Assembly: GCA_030625905.1 (NCBI GenBank)
Contig: DAOUQA010000149.1
Location: forward strand, 1-5,412
Reading direction: 5' to 3'
Length of the DNA: 5,412 nt
From: Kiritimatiellales bacterium
GTDB taxonomy: Bacteria; Verrucomicrobiota; Kiritimatiellia; Kiritimatiellales; Pontiellaceae
A program made the translations under genes and the position numbers. The notes under the pieces are model-generated. The model did no database searches, was not told the origin of the DNA, and saw only the letters and a list, made by a program, of their open reading frames with translations. Positions 1 to 5,412 of this stretch are shown here, one piece after another; position 1 is the first letter of the stretch, and every line of letters starts with the position of its first letter.

Positions 1-905
1 CGCAGCCGCTCGATATCGTCGAGCTTCAACATGCCGGAAACAAGGTTTAAGGCATTGGCCGCGCCGCAGGCCATACCGGTAATGATTGCTTCGGAAACAT
101 CCTTTCCGCGCGCCAGCTCTACCGCCATTCCCGCCGTGACTGCGTCGCCGCTGCCAACCGGATTGACCGCCTCGATCTTCGGCGGGAAGATTTCCAGCGT
201 TTCGGAGTCATCGACGTAGAAGACCCTCCGGCTTCCACGCGTAATCAACACCGATTGTGCCCCGCGGTGGATCAGCTCACGACAAGCCGCCATCAAATCT
301 TCGCCACCAACGGTCTCCAGCAATTCGACCTCGTTGATCTTTACGATAAACGGCTTGTGTTCCAGCGCCAGCAGCAACGGCTCGCCCGGCGCATCGAGGA
401 TCACACGACCGTCCTGCTCCGCCACCCTCTTGGCGATTTGCGCATAGGCATCGGAGGGAGCGCCGGCCGGAAGCTTCCCGGAAACCGCAACAACCGCCCC
501 CGAAAGGTCCAGCGACCGGAAAAGCGCAACCATCCGGCTCCATTCATCAGCGGAGATCGGTGGCATCTCCTCCACCAATTCGGTGTTTTCCGGGTTGCCC
601 GCCACCAGCAATGTTTGGCAAATGCGCGTTTCGCCGTCCACCTCCACATGCCGAAAGGTGACGCCCTCATTGTTCAGCATTTCTTCCAGCAGCCGTCCGT
701 TTGCGCCGCCCGCAAAACCCACCAACTCCGGCTTCCCGCCCATCTGTGTTACCATCCGCGCCGTATTCGCGCCCTTCCCACCAATGCCGACGGTCACGCG
801 AGCAGCACGGTTTACCCTCTCCTTTTCAAGCTGGTCGAATTCAATAATACGCTGTACGCATGGCGTAAAACCGCAACAGATAATGGGTTTCGACAAAGTA
901 TTCAT
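1..905 (-). CDS. PfkB-family sugar/sugar-phosphate kinase (1-phosphofructokinase-like), partial at C-terminus
   Basis: A cytoplasmic kinase of the ribokinase/PfkB superfamily that transfers the ATP gamma-phosphate to a sugar or sugar phosphate. The frame is open from ATG at 905 to the left edge: 301 codons, no stop, so probably only a few to about 20 residues are missing from the usual 305-320. Visible motifs are the N-terminal PfkB signature around residues 39-57 (GIGGKGANTARM), SGKLPAGAP at 142-150, KINEVELLE at 189-197 matching the KxNxxE element, and the C-terminal signature NPVGSGDAVTAG at 248-259 with D254 as the expected catalytic base and GSGD as the anion hole. Layout and motifs fit the FruK/LacC/PfkB hexose-phosphate kinase branch better than ribokinase, but the substrate is unresolved: the NPAxD-like element near residue 15 reads TPCVQR, lacking the usual Asp. 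No clear Shine-Dalgarno precedes the ATG. The gene points away from the tRNA pair. Family confidence is high; the exact substrate is not assignable. Confidence 0.93.
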   Translation of the reverse strand, partial: MNTLSKPIICCGFTPCVQRIIEFDQLEKERVNRAARVTVGIGGKGANTARMVTQMGGKPELVGFAGGANGRLLEEMLNNEGVTFRHVEVDGETRICQTLLVAGNPENTELVEEMPPISADEWSRMVALFRSLDLSGAVVAVSGKLPAGAPSDAYAQIAKRVAEQDGRVILDAPGEPLLLALEHKPFIVKINEVELLETVGGEDLMAACRELIHRGAQSVLITRGSRRVFYVDDSETLEIFPPKIEAVNPVGSGDAVTAGMAVELARGKDVSEAIITGMACGAANALNLVSGMLKLDDIERL

Positions 906-945
906 GACGAGGATAAATTTACTGTAATTTCCCAAAAAATGATAG

Positions 946-973
946 TAGACAAACCGGAAAATTCGGGTAAGTT
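946..973 (+). promoter_or_regulatory. Possible sigma70-type promoter for the tRNA pair
   Basis: TAGACA at 946-951 matches five of six bases of the -35 consensus. After a 16-base spacer, TAAGTT at 968-973 keeps the TAnnnT core of a -10 box. Transcription would begin near 980, about 15 bases before tRNA-Tyr. The -10 match is weak, so this is only a candidate. Confidence 0.3.
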
Positions 974-994
974 ATCCGCTCCTTTATTGGAAAC

Positions 995-1079
995 GGTGGG
1001 GTAGCGAAGCGGTCAAACGCAGCAGACTGTAAATCTGCCCTCTTAGAGTTCGATGGTTCGAATCCATCCCCCACCACCA
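995..1079 (+). tRNA. tRNA-Tyr (anticodon GTA)
   Basis: A class II tRNA with a long variable arm, as expected for bacterial tRNA-Tyr. The acceptor stem pairs GGTGGGG (995-1001) with CCCCACC (1069-1075). The anticodon stem GCAGA/TCTGC (1022-1026/1034-1038) encloses CTGTAAA, giving anticodon GTA at 1029-1031, which reads UAU and UAC. The variable arm holds a three-pair stem CTC-TTA-GAG at 1040-1048. The T arm is GATGG-TTCGAAT-CCATC (1052-1068). Discriminator A1076 is followed by an encoded CCA at 1077-1079. No mismatch is seen in the stems checked. It is probably co-transcribed with the tRNA-Val that begins 10 bases downstream. Confidence 0.97.
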
Positions 1080-1089
1080 TTTTCTTTGG

Positions 1090-1166
1090 GGACGATTAGC
1101 TCAGCTGGCTAGAGCACTGCCTTGACATGGCAGGGGTCGGAGGTTCAAGTCCTCTATCGTCCACCA
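1090..1166 (+). tRNA. tRNA-Val (anticodon GAC)
   Basis: A 77-nucleotide class I tRNA including an encoded CCA. The acceptor stem pairs GGACGAT (1090-1096) with ATCGTCC (1156-1162). The anticodon stem CTGCC/GGCAG (1117-1121/1129-1133) encloses TTGACAT, giving GAC at 1124-1126, which reads GUU and GUC valine codons. The T arm is GGAGG-TTCAAGT-CCTCT (1139-1155) with one G-T wobble. Discriminator A1163 precedes CCA at 1164-1166. It lies 10 bases after tRNA-Tyr on the same strand, so the two probably form one transcript. Confidence 0.97.
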
Positions 1167-1304
1167 TTCTTCGCTCTCCGCTTTGCTCCGAGCTACGCCT
1201 CGGCACGCCAGCCTTGTATGGGTAGATGAAACAGATACCATGATGCACTCAGGCAGAGCGTTTGCAAGCAAGCGACTTTAAATAAAGGCAACACGCCCCA
1301 CACC
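1167..1304. other. Non-coding gap between tRNA-Val and the DUF6600 gene; small hairpin at 1188-1203
   Basis: This 138-base gap lies between the ends of the tRNA transcript and the DUF6600-type gene. It contains a five-pair inverted repeat CCGAG (1188-1192) / CTCGG (1199-1203) with a six-base loop, within a stretch (about 1170-1215) of reiterated CGCT-like words. No T-run follows the stem on either strand, so it is not a textbook intrinsic terminator, although it could mark transcript ends. I see no credible open reading frame or further RNA gene in the gap. Confidence 0.4.
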
Positions 1305-2849
1305 CTATAGACCGTTATTAATCGTCTTGTCTTCCCTTCGCCTTTCCGTTGGACTTTGACGATGATGGCGGGGAAGGCTTTCGTGGTTGAGCCACTTTTG
1401 GTGGCGGATTGGAACGATGTTGTTTTTCAGCGACTGCTTTGGAGGTGGATTGTTCGATGCGCTGTTTCGGGTCGTGGAAGGGTTACTGCGCTCCCGCGGC
1501 TGTTGAGGGGCCACACGTGGCGACGGCTTCGTTTTCTGGTCTGGCGACGACTGCGGCGGGATTGAACGATTGACGTTCTGTCCAGAAGGCTTCGTGACAT
1601 CGAATTTCCGGTGGTCGGGTTTCTCTGCATTCCGCGTATTCGGGGAACCACTGCGATCCATTGTGTGATTGACCTGCCGTGTCTTTCTGGAGCCAGTTCC
1701 GCGAGATGAAGATGAAGGCGCGGCAGGACTTGAACGGGTTACAAACAGCGTGCGTTTATCCTGATCAAACCGTTCATATCGGTTGTCGTGCATGATTTTA
1801 GCTTTCTCATGGCGGATGGACACGGGATGGATTTTCTGCCGGGTAACCGCCGTGATATCGCGAGGCGGAATACCGGAATTGGTGATCCTCCGGTGTTTTT
1901 GGTCGTAATCGATTCCATGGGAAACGGAGGTGCGGTCATAAATCCGTCTTGCCTCATCTCTTCCGATCCGATGGCGCCAAGGTTTTGGATCGCAAAAATT
2001 CCGGGTTGCAACGAATGTGAACGCGCCGACATTCAATCCAAAGTCAAAGCCAAATCTTACCGTGCTGCCGCGATATACAAACCCGACGCCGGAGCGATAG
2101 ACCGTGTAGGGCGGCAACGGCGCCCACCCGCAGTAGTCCCGCTCATGCCGCCAGCAGACCCACGACGGCGCCCAGATGGTGTCCGGCCACCAGCACCAAC
2201 CATAGCGCGAATGGTTGAACCATCGACCATAGTGGAAGGTCGCCCAGCCCCACGAATAGTTGGATATCCAATACCATCCGTAATCGGTGTAGACCCAGTG
2301 TCCATTGTCGCAATAGGGTTGCCATCCGGAATTGTAGATGAGAACCGTCGGCCGCCAGCAACGGCCATACCCGTCGATCTCCACCCATACTCCGTACGGC
2401 GCGAGCGTATCGTTGAAATCCTCCTCCGTAACCTCTTCAGATTGCTCCTCAACGGAAGCTTCATCCTCGGCAGATTGCGATGTGCCCGATGAGATTCCCT
2501 CGTCAATCAATTGCCGGTCGCGCTCCATCGCGGCTTCAATGATTTCGGATGGCGCACCAAGATCGGTCAGGTAGATAATCTTGTCCGCGTCCAGATTGAA
2601 AAAACGGAGGGAATTGTTGATGTAGGCCAAAACAACACGCTGCTCCACGCCAGCCTGCACCATGCGAATCAGTTCGCCATAGGCACTGTCCGGATCAATC
2701 TCCGCCTGCAACAGACCCGCTGTATCCACCTGCATCTGGGCATTCGCGCTTTGTAGTGATTGAACACCAACCGGCACAATACACAGGCTGGCCAGCATTA
2801 GAATCAAACCTAGTGAACTTGTTTTTTTCACCTCGCACCCCCATTTCAT
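1305..2849 (-). CDS. Exported DUF6600-type Trp/Tyr-rich protein with basic low-complexity tail (likely frameshifted near its end)
   Basis: A predicted secreted or periplasmic protein of unknown function, 514 residues as read. Residues 1-38 look like a Sec signal peptide: KK at 8-9, a hydrophobic core at about 13-29, and a probable cut near ANA-QM at 35-39. No lipobox surrounds C23. Residues 43-120 form a helical domain with an AYINNS...DADKIIYLTDLG core. An acidic linker (about 121-145) follows, then the DUF6600-like region (about 147-250), very rich in W, Y and G with repeated GW/YGxW words and ending in CGWAPLPP, then a conserved-looking extension to about 372. Residues 373-514 are basic, Ser/Pro/Asn/Arg-rich and disordered-looking. 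Cysteines 164, 180, 219, 232, 240 and 286 could pair outside the cytoplasm. GTG at 2831, which directly begins the signal-peptide KK, is a good alternative start. A one-base shift at the A5 run (1427-1423) would give a different tail ending at TAA 1318-1320. Confidence 0.85.
   Translation of the reverse strand: MKWGCEVKKTSSLGLILMLASLCIVPVGVQSLQSANAQMQVDTAGLLQAEIDPDSAYGELIRMVQAGVEQRVVLAYINNSLRFFNLDADKIIYLTDLGAPSEIIEAAMERDRQLIDEGISSGTSQSAEDEASVEEQSEEVTEEDFNDTLAPYGVWVEIDGYGRCWRPTVLIYNSGWQPYCDNGHWVYTDYGWYWISNYSWGWATFHYGRWFNHSRYGWCWWPDTIWAPSWVCWRHERDYCGWAPLPPYTVYRSGVGFVYRGSTVRFGFDFGLNVGAFTFVATRNFCDPKPWRHRIGRDEARRIYDRTSVSHGIDYDQKHRRITNSGIPPRDITAVTRQKIHPVSIRHEKAKIMHDNRYERFDQDKRTLFVTRSSPAAPSSSSRGTGSRKTRQVNHTMDRSGSPNTRNAEKPDHRKFDVTKPSGQNVNRSIPPQSSPDQKTKPSPRVAPQQPRERSNPSTTRNSASNNPPPKQSLKNNIVPIRHQKWLNHESLPRHHRQSPTERRREDKTINNGL
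2838..2842 (-). promoter_or_regulatory. Possible Shine-Dalgarno for a GTG start of the DUF6600-type gene at 2831
   Basis: On the minus strand GGGGG lies six bases before GTG at 2831-2829, a workable Shine-Dalgarno distance, whereas the ATG at 2849 has only a weak GGA-like sequence in front of it. Starting at the GTG gives V/M-KKTSSLG, a more typical signal-peptide N-terminus than MKWGCEVKK. This favours the shorter start without proving it. Confidence 0.4.
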
Positions 2850-2970
2850 CCGTTTGCAATCAACCCTGTTGAATCCTTTGACCTATTGTCGGGGAAAACA
2901 TTCAAGGTTGGAAGCATTTTGTTATCACGCTTCGGCATGCCATTCTTGTATATATAGAGGAATAAATACC
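2850..2970. other. Divergent intergenic region between the DUF6600-type gene and uup
   Basis: This 121-base spacer must carry the promoters for two divergent genes. I could not fix a convincing -35/-10 pair on either strand. The TATATATA stretch at 2949-2956 resembles a -10 box, but it sits so close to the uup ribosome-binding site (2956-2961) that a transcript starting from it would lose most of that site. No strong inverted repeat or operator stands out. Confidence 0.35.
2956..2961 (+). promoter_or_regulatory. Ribosome-binding site setting the uup start
   Basis: AGAGGA lies nine bases before ATG 2971. It supports that codon over the in-frame TTG at 2854, whose 39-residue extension is Cys/His-rich and does not resemble an ABC-F N-terminus. 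Confidence 0.7.
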
Positions 2971-4728
2971 ATGGCATTACTGAGTCTACAAAACCTGCAC
3001 AAGGCCTTCGGTGGCCCGCAACTGCTGGATAACGCTACGCTGCAAATCGAGCGCGGCGAGCGCATCTGTCTGGTCGGGCGCAACGGTGAAGGAAAATCAA
3101 CGCTACTGAAGATCGTTAATGGCGACCTCGAACCGGAGACTGGCGAAATCGTCCGCCAACCGGGTCTGAAGGTGCGCCGCCTTCGGCAGAATGTGCCGCA
3201 TGAGGTGACAGGAACGGTCGAGGAATTGGTTTTTCAAGGGCTTGAGGATCCGCACGATGATTGGAACTCGCACCAAGCGGTCGATAAAGCCATTTCGCAG
3301 GTTGGGTTGGAAAACGCGGGGCGGTTCGATGAGCTTTCGGGCGGACAAAAGCGCCGCGTCCTGCTGGCGCAATCGCTGGTCTGCGATCCGGATATTCTCG
3401 TGCTGGATGAACCGACCAACCACCTCGACATCGAATCCATCCAATGGCTGGAAAACTTTCTGGGTCGCTACAAGGGCACGCTGCTGTTCGTGACGCACGA
3501 CCGCACCTTCCTGCGCAAACTCGCCACACGTATTGTCGAGCTGGATCGCGGACAACTGAATTCATGGGCGTGCGACTACGACACCTATCTTAAACGCAAG
3601 CAGGTGCTGCTCGACGGCGAAACAGGGCAACGGGCGCAGTTCGACAAGAAGCTGGCGCAGGAGGAGGTCTGGATACGCAAGGGCATCCGGGCGCGGCGCA
3701 CCCGCAATGAAGGGCGTGTCCGGGCACTGGAGCAAATGAGGTGCAACCGCAGCCAACGACGCGAACGGGCAGGAACCGTCAACATGCAGTTGACCGAAGC
3801 TGGACTATCCGGCCGCAAGGTCATCACTGCCAAGAATATTTCATACGACTACGACGGAATCCCGATTATCGAAAACCTGAGTACCAACATCATGCGCGGT
3901 GACAAGATCGGCATCATCGGCCCGAACGGCTGCGGCAAGACAACATTGATCAAAACCTTGCTTGGCGAGCTGGAGCCTAAGTCGGGATCGGTTGTGCACG
4001 GCACCAAGCTCGAGGTGGCCTATTTCGACCAGCACCGCGCCACGCTCGACGAAACAAAATCCGTGGCCGAAAACGTCTGTGCCGAAGAGACGATCACCAT
4101 CGGCAACAGCAAGAAGCATGTACTCGGCTACCTGCAGGACTTCCTGTTCACACCCGACCGTGCGCGGCAGAAGGTTTCCGTGCTCTCCGGCGGCGAGCGC
4201 AACCGCCTGCTGCTGGCCAAGCTCTTCACCAAGGCCTCGAACATGCTCGTGCTCGACGAACCGACCAACGATCTCGATGCGGAAACGCTGGAACTGCTCG
4301 AAGAGCTATTGGCCAACTATGAGGGTACGTTGCTGCTCGTCAGCCACGACCGCTCGTTCCTGAACAACGTCGTTACCAGCACGCTCGTTTTCGAGAACGG
4401 CTCCGTCAACGAATATCCGGGGGGCTATGACGACTGGTTAAGCCAGCGGTCAGAAGTCAGAGATCAGAAACCAGAAAGTCAGAAACCTGCCGAAAAGCGA
4501 GAAACCACCCGGAAACTGAGCAACAAGGAGCGGGAGGAACTGGAAGGCCTGCCCAAGCTCATTGAACAGCTTGAGGCCGAGCAGGAAGCACTGCACGAAG
4601 CCATGTCCGACCCCAGATTCTACCAGAAGACAAAGGACGAAATCGCAGCAGCAAACACCCGCGCGGAGGAGATCCCGAAAAAACTTGAACATGCTTTTGA
4701 ACGCTGGGAGGAACTGGAGGGCCTATAA
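2971..4728 (+). CDS. uup: ABC-F family ATPase Uup
   Basis: A 585-residue soluble twin-ATPase of the ABC-F family, without membrane segments. Family members act on the ribosome or translation; E. coli Uup also binds DNA, affects precise transposon excision and is linked to ribosome assembly. Domain 1: Walker A GRNGEGKS at 36-43, signature LSGGQ 122-126, Walker B with catalytic E147, switch H176. The interdomain linker carries WIRKGIRARRTRN at 234-246, typical of Uup. Domain 2: Walker A GPNGCGKT at 317-324, signature LSGGE 405-409, Walker B with E430, switch H459. After a hydrophilic linker (about 491-515) comes the Uup C-terminal coiled coil (about 516-585, rich in E, K and L), which separates Uup from EttA and YheS. 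All ATPase motifs look intact. The only slight oddity is E40 where Ala or Ser is commoner in Walker A. The linker is encoded by a degenerate seven-base repeat at 4448-4483. The gene stands alone, converging on the downstream alcohol dehydrogenase. Confidence 0.95.
   Translation: MALLSLQNLHKAFGGPQLLDNATLQIERGERICLVGRNGEGKSTLLKIVNGDLEPETGEIVRQPGLKVRRLRQNVPHEVTGTVEELVFQGLEDPHDDWNSHQAVDKAISQVGLENAGRFDELSGGQKRRVLLAQSLVCDPDILVLDEPTNHLDIESIQWLENFLGRYKGTLLFVTHDRTFLRKLATRIVELDRGQLNSWACDYDTYLKRKQVLLDGETGQRAQFDKKLAQEEVWIRKGIRARRTRNEGRVRALEQMRCNRSQRRERAGTVNMQLTEAGLSGRKVITAKNISYDYDGIPIIENLSTNIMRGDKIGIIGPNGCGKTTLIKTLLGELEPKSGSVVHGTKLEVAYFDQHRATLDETKSVAENVCAEETITIGNSKKHVLGYLQDFLFTPDRARQKVSVLSGGERNRLLLAKLFTKASNMLVLDEPTNDLDAETLELLEELLANYEGTLLLVSHDRSFLNNVVTSTLVFENGSVNEYPGGYDDWLSQRSEVRDQKPESQKPAEKRETTRKLSNKEREELEGLPKLIEQLEAEQEALHEAMSDPRFYQKTKDEIAAANTRAEEIPKKLEHAFERWEELEGL
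4448..4483 (+). repeat. Degenerate heptamer tandem repeat inside uup
   Basis: Five consecutive units end in TCAGA or CCAGA: GGTCAGA, AGTCAGA, GATCAGA, AACCAGA and the eight-base AAGTCAGA. They encode the Ser/Gln/Lys-rich linker between the second ATPase domain and the C-terminal coiled coil. The bias towards A and purines differs from the surrounding GC-rich codons. The units are imperfect, so this is an old or decaying repeat. Confidence 0.6.
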
Positions 4729-4732
4729 GGCC
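4720..4732 (+). other. Small hairpin overlapping the uup stop codon
   Basis: GGCCT (4720-4724) and AGGCC (4728-4732) form a perfect five-pair stem with an ATA loop, and the TAA stop (4726-4728) lies within it. No T-run follows, so it is not a canonical terminator. It could still weakly affect termination or protect the transcript end in this 40-base convergent gap. Confidence 0.35.
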
Positions 4733-4768
4733 GAACCACGGAATCATCGGTACTCCAACGCTTCAACC

Positions 4769-5412
4769 CTACAGTACGCTAAAATAGATTTCCTCGGCAT
4801 CGGCGACCGTTACCGGGCGGGGGTTTGGATCCATAAGGCGCTCAATGCCGCAGGCAACTCGAGCCATCTCGGGAATGGCATCCTTGGTAGCCCCCGTAGA
4901 AGCCATCGAAGCCGGAATGTCCAGGTCTTGGGTGAGGGTTTCCAACTCTTGTAAAAACCGGTCTGGGGAGGGGGATGTCAATTGCATCGCGGTGGCAAGC
5001 CGCGAAAACTCGTTTTGGCACGCCGGGGCATTGAAGCGCATGGTGGCGGCAAGTAGCATGGCGTTGGCTTGACCGTGCGGCACGTGATACCGGCCTCCAA
5101 GAGGATAGGCCAGGGCATGAACGGCCAAGCAGGAAGAACTGGCAAAAGCCATGCCGGCTAAAGTTGATGCGGCCGCCATTTGATCCCGGGCGTCCTGGTC
5201 GCTTCCATCTTGATAGGCCCGCCGCAGGGATTGGGAAATCAAATTGACCGATTCCAGCGCAAGTGCCTGCGAATAGGGATTGGTCTTCTTGGAAATCATG
5301 GCCTCGATGGCATGAGTCAAGGCATCCATGCCGGTCGCTGCAGTGATGTGCGGCGGCATGGAATCGGTCAACGCCGGATCGACCAGGGAAATATCCGGCA
5401 GAATCAACGGAG
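4769..5412 (-). CDS. Iron-containing (group III) alcohol dehydrogenase, N-terminus beyond the window
   Basis: The C-terminal 214 or so residues of an NAD(P)-dependent, metal-dependent alcohol dehydrogenase of the Fe-ADH family (usual length about 380-390), which interconverts alcohols with aldehydes or ketones in the cytoplasm. The helical metal-binding domain is present: GMDALTHAIEA supplies Asp (codon 5326-5324) and His (5314-5312), and AVHALAYPLGGRYHVPHG supplies two further His fourteen residues apart, matching the D-x3-H ... H-x13-H ligand spacing of FucO. The position of FucO H267 is Tyr here, a variant I recall in other family members. The Rossmann cofactor domain and true start lie to the right; the TTG at 5407 is an internal Leu codon, because the frame continues open to the edge with Pro before it. 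The substrate cannot be told from this part. The stop is TAG at 4771-4769, converging on uup. Confidence 0.93.
   Translation of the reverse strand, partial: PLILPDISLVDPALTDSMPPHITAATGMDALTHAIEAMISKKTNPYSQALALESVNLISQSLRRAYQDGSDQDARDQMAAASTLAGMAFASSSCLAVHALAYPLGGRYHVPHGQANAMLLAATMRFNAPACQNEFSRLATAMQLTSPSPDRFLQELETLTQDLDIPASMASTGATKDAIPEMARVACGIERLMDPNPRPVTVADAEEIYFSVL

Noticed and set aside
969..983. Lac-operator-like sequence GAGCGGATAAC on the minus strand upstream of the sugar kinase
   Set aside because: It matches one side of the E. coli lac operator but lacks the symmetric second half, and no LacI-type regulator is seen. Probably coincidence.
255..1004. A 249-codon plus-strand open frame
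   Set aside because: It lies antisense to the PfkB kinase, whose minus-strand reading carries clear family motifs, and it runs into tRNA-Tyr. Its translation is His/Arg/Gln-rich with no recognisable domain.
1788..2492. A 234-codon plus-strand open frame
   Set aside because: It is antisense to the DUF6600-type coding region. Its Pro/Arg/Ile-rich translation is what the reverse complement of Trp/Tyr/Gly-rich codons would give.
2949..2956. TATATATA as the uup -10 box
   Set aside because: A transcript starting about seven bases downstream would cut off most of the AGAGGA ribosome-binding site, and no -35 box sits at a proper distance.
2854..2970. A 39-residue N-terminal extension of Uup from TTG 2854
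   Set aside because: The ATG at 2971 has a well-placed AGAGGA, and MALLSLQNLHKAFGG is a normal ABC-F start. The extension is Cys/His-rich and unlike the family.
5405..5407. TTG as the start of the alcohol dehydrogenase
   Set aside because: The frame continues open to the window edge, and about 170 residues including the cofactor-binding domain are missing, so this is an internal Leu codon.
1..5412. CRISPR array, transposase, phage, toxin-antitoxin or defence genes
   Set aside because: No regularly spaced repeats, terminal inverted repeats or relevant protein motifs were seen on either strand. The coding space is explained by four ordinary protein families and two tRNAs.

Overview
The window has the gene mix of a chromosomal, housekeeping-type region from a Gram-negative bacterium of the PVC group (Verrucomicrobiota, Kiritimatiellota or a relative). 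That placement is an inference. It rests mainly on the Trp/Tyr-rich DUF6600-type exported protein, on moderately high GC, and on the divergent PfkB sugar kinase. No rRNA or other strong phylogenetic marker is present.

Layout from left to right. Bases 1-905, minus strand: a PfkB-family sugar/sugar-phosphate kinase, nearly complete and running off the left edge. Bases 906-994: a short divergent spacer. Bases 995-1166, plus strand: two tRNA genes, Tyr (GTA) and Val (GAC), 10 bases apart, both with a genomically encoded CCA. Bases 1167-1304: a non-coding gap with one small hairpin. Bases 1305-2849, minus strand: a secreted or periplasmic DUF6600-type protein whose C-terminal tail looks frameshifted. 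Bases 2850-2970: a divergent spacer. Bases 2971-4728, plus strand: a complete Uup-type ABC-F ATPase with its C-terminal coiled-coil domain. Bases 4729-4768: a 40-base convergent gap. Bases 4769-5412, minus strand: the C-terminal part of an iron-containing (group III) alcohol dehydrogenase, open at the right edge.

The genes alternate in strand: kinase minus, tRNAs plus, DUF6600 minus, uup plus, alcohol dehydrogenase minus. Apart from the tRNA pair there is therefore no operon here. Nothing links the proteins into one pathway: they serve sugar phosphorylation, translation (the tRNAs and probably Uup at the ribosome), an unknown envelope function, and alcohol/aldehyde redox chemistry.

I found no CRISPR array, transposase, phage gene, riboswitch, toxin-antitoxin pair or defence system, and I do not claim a novel system. 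The best second-look items are the apparent one-base frameshift in the DUF6600 tail (supported by an NPPPK motif that recurs across the frame change), a degenerate heptamer repeat translated inside the Uup linker, and an atypical substrate-binding N-terminus in the PfkB kinase.
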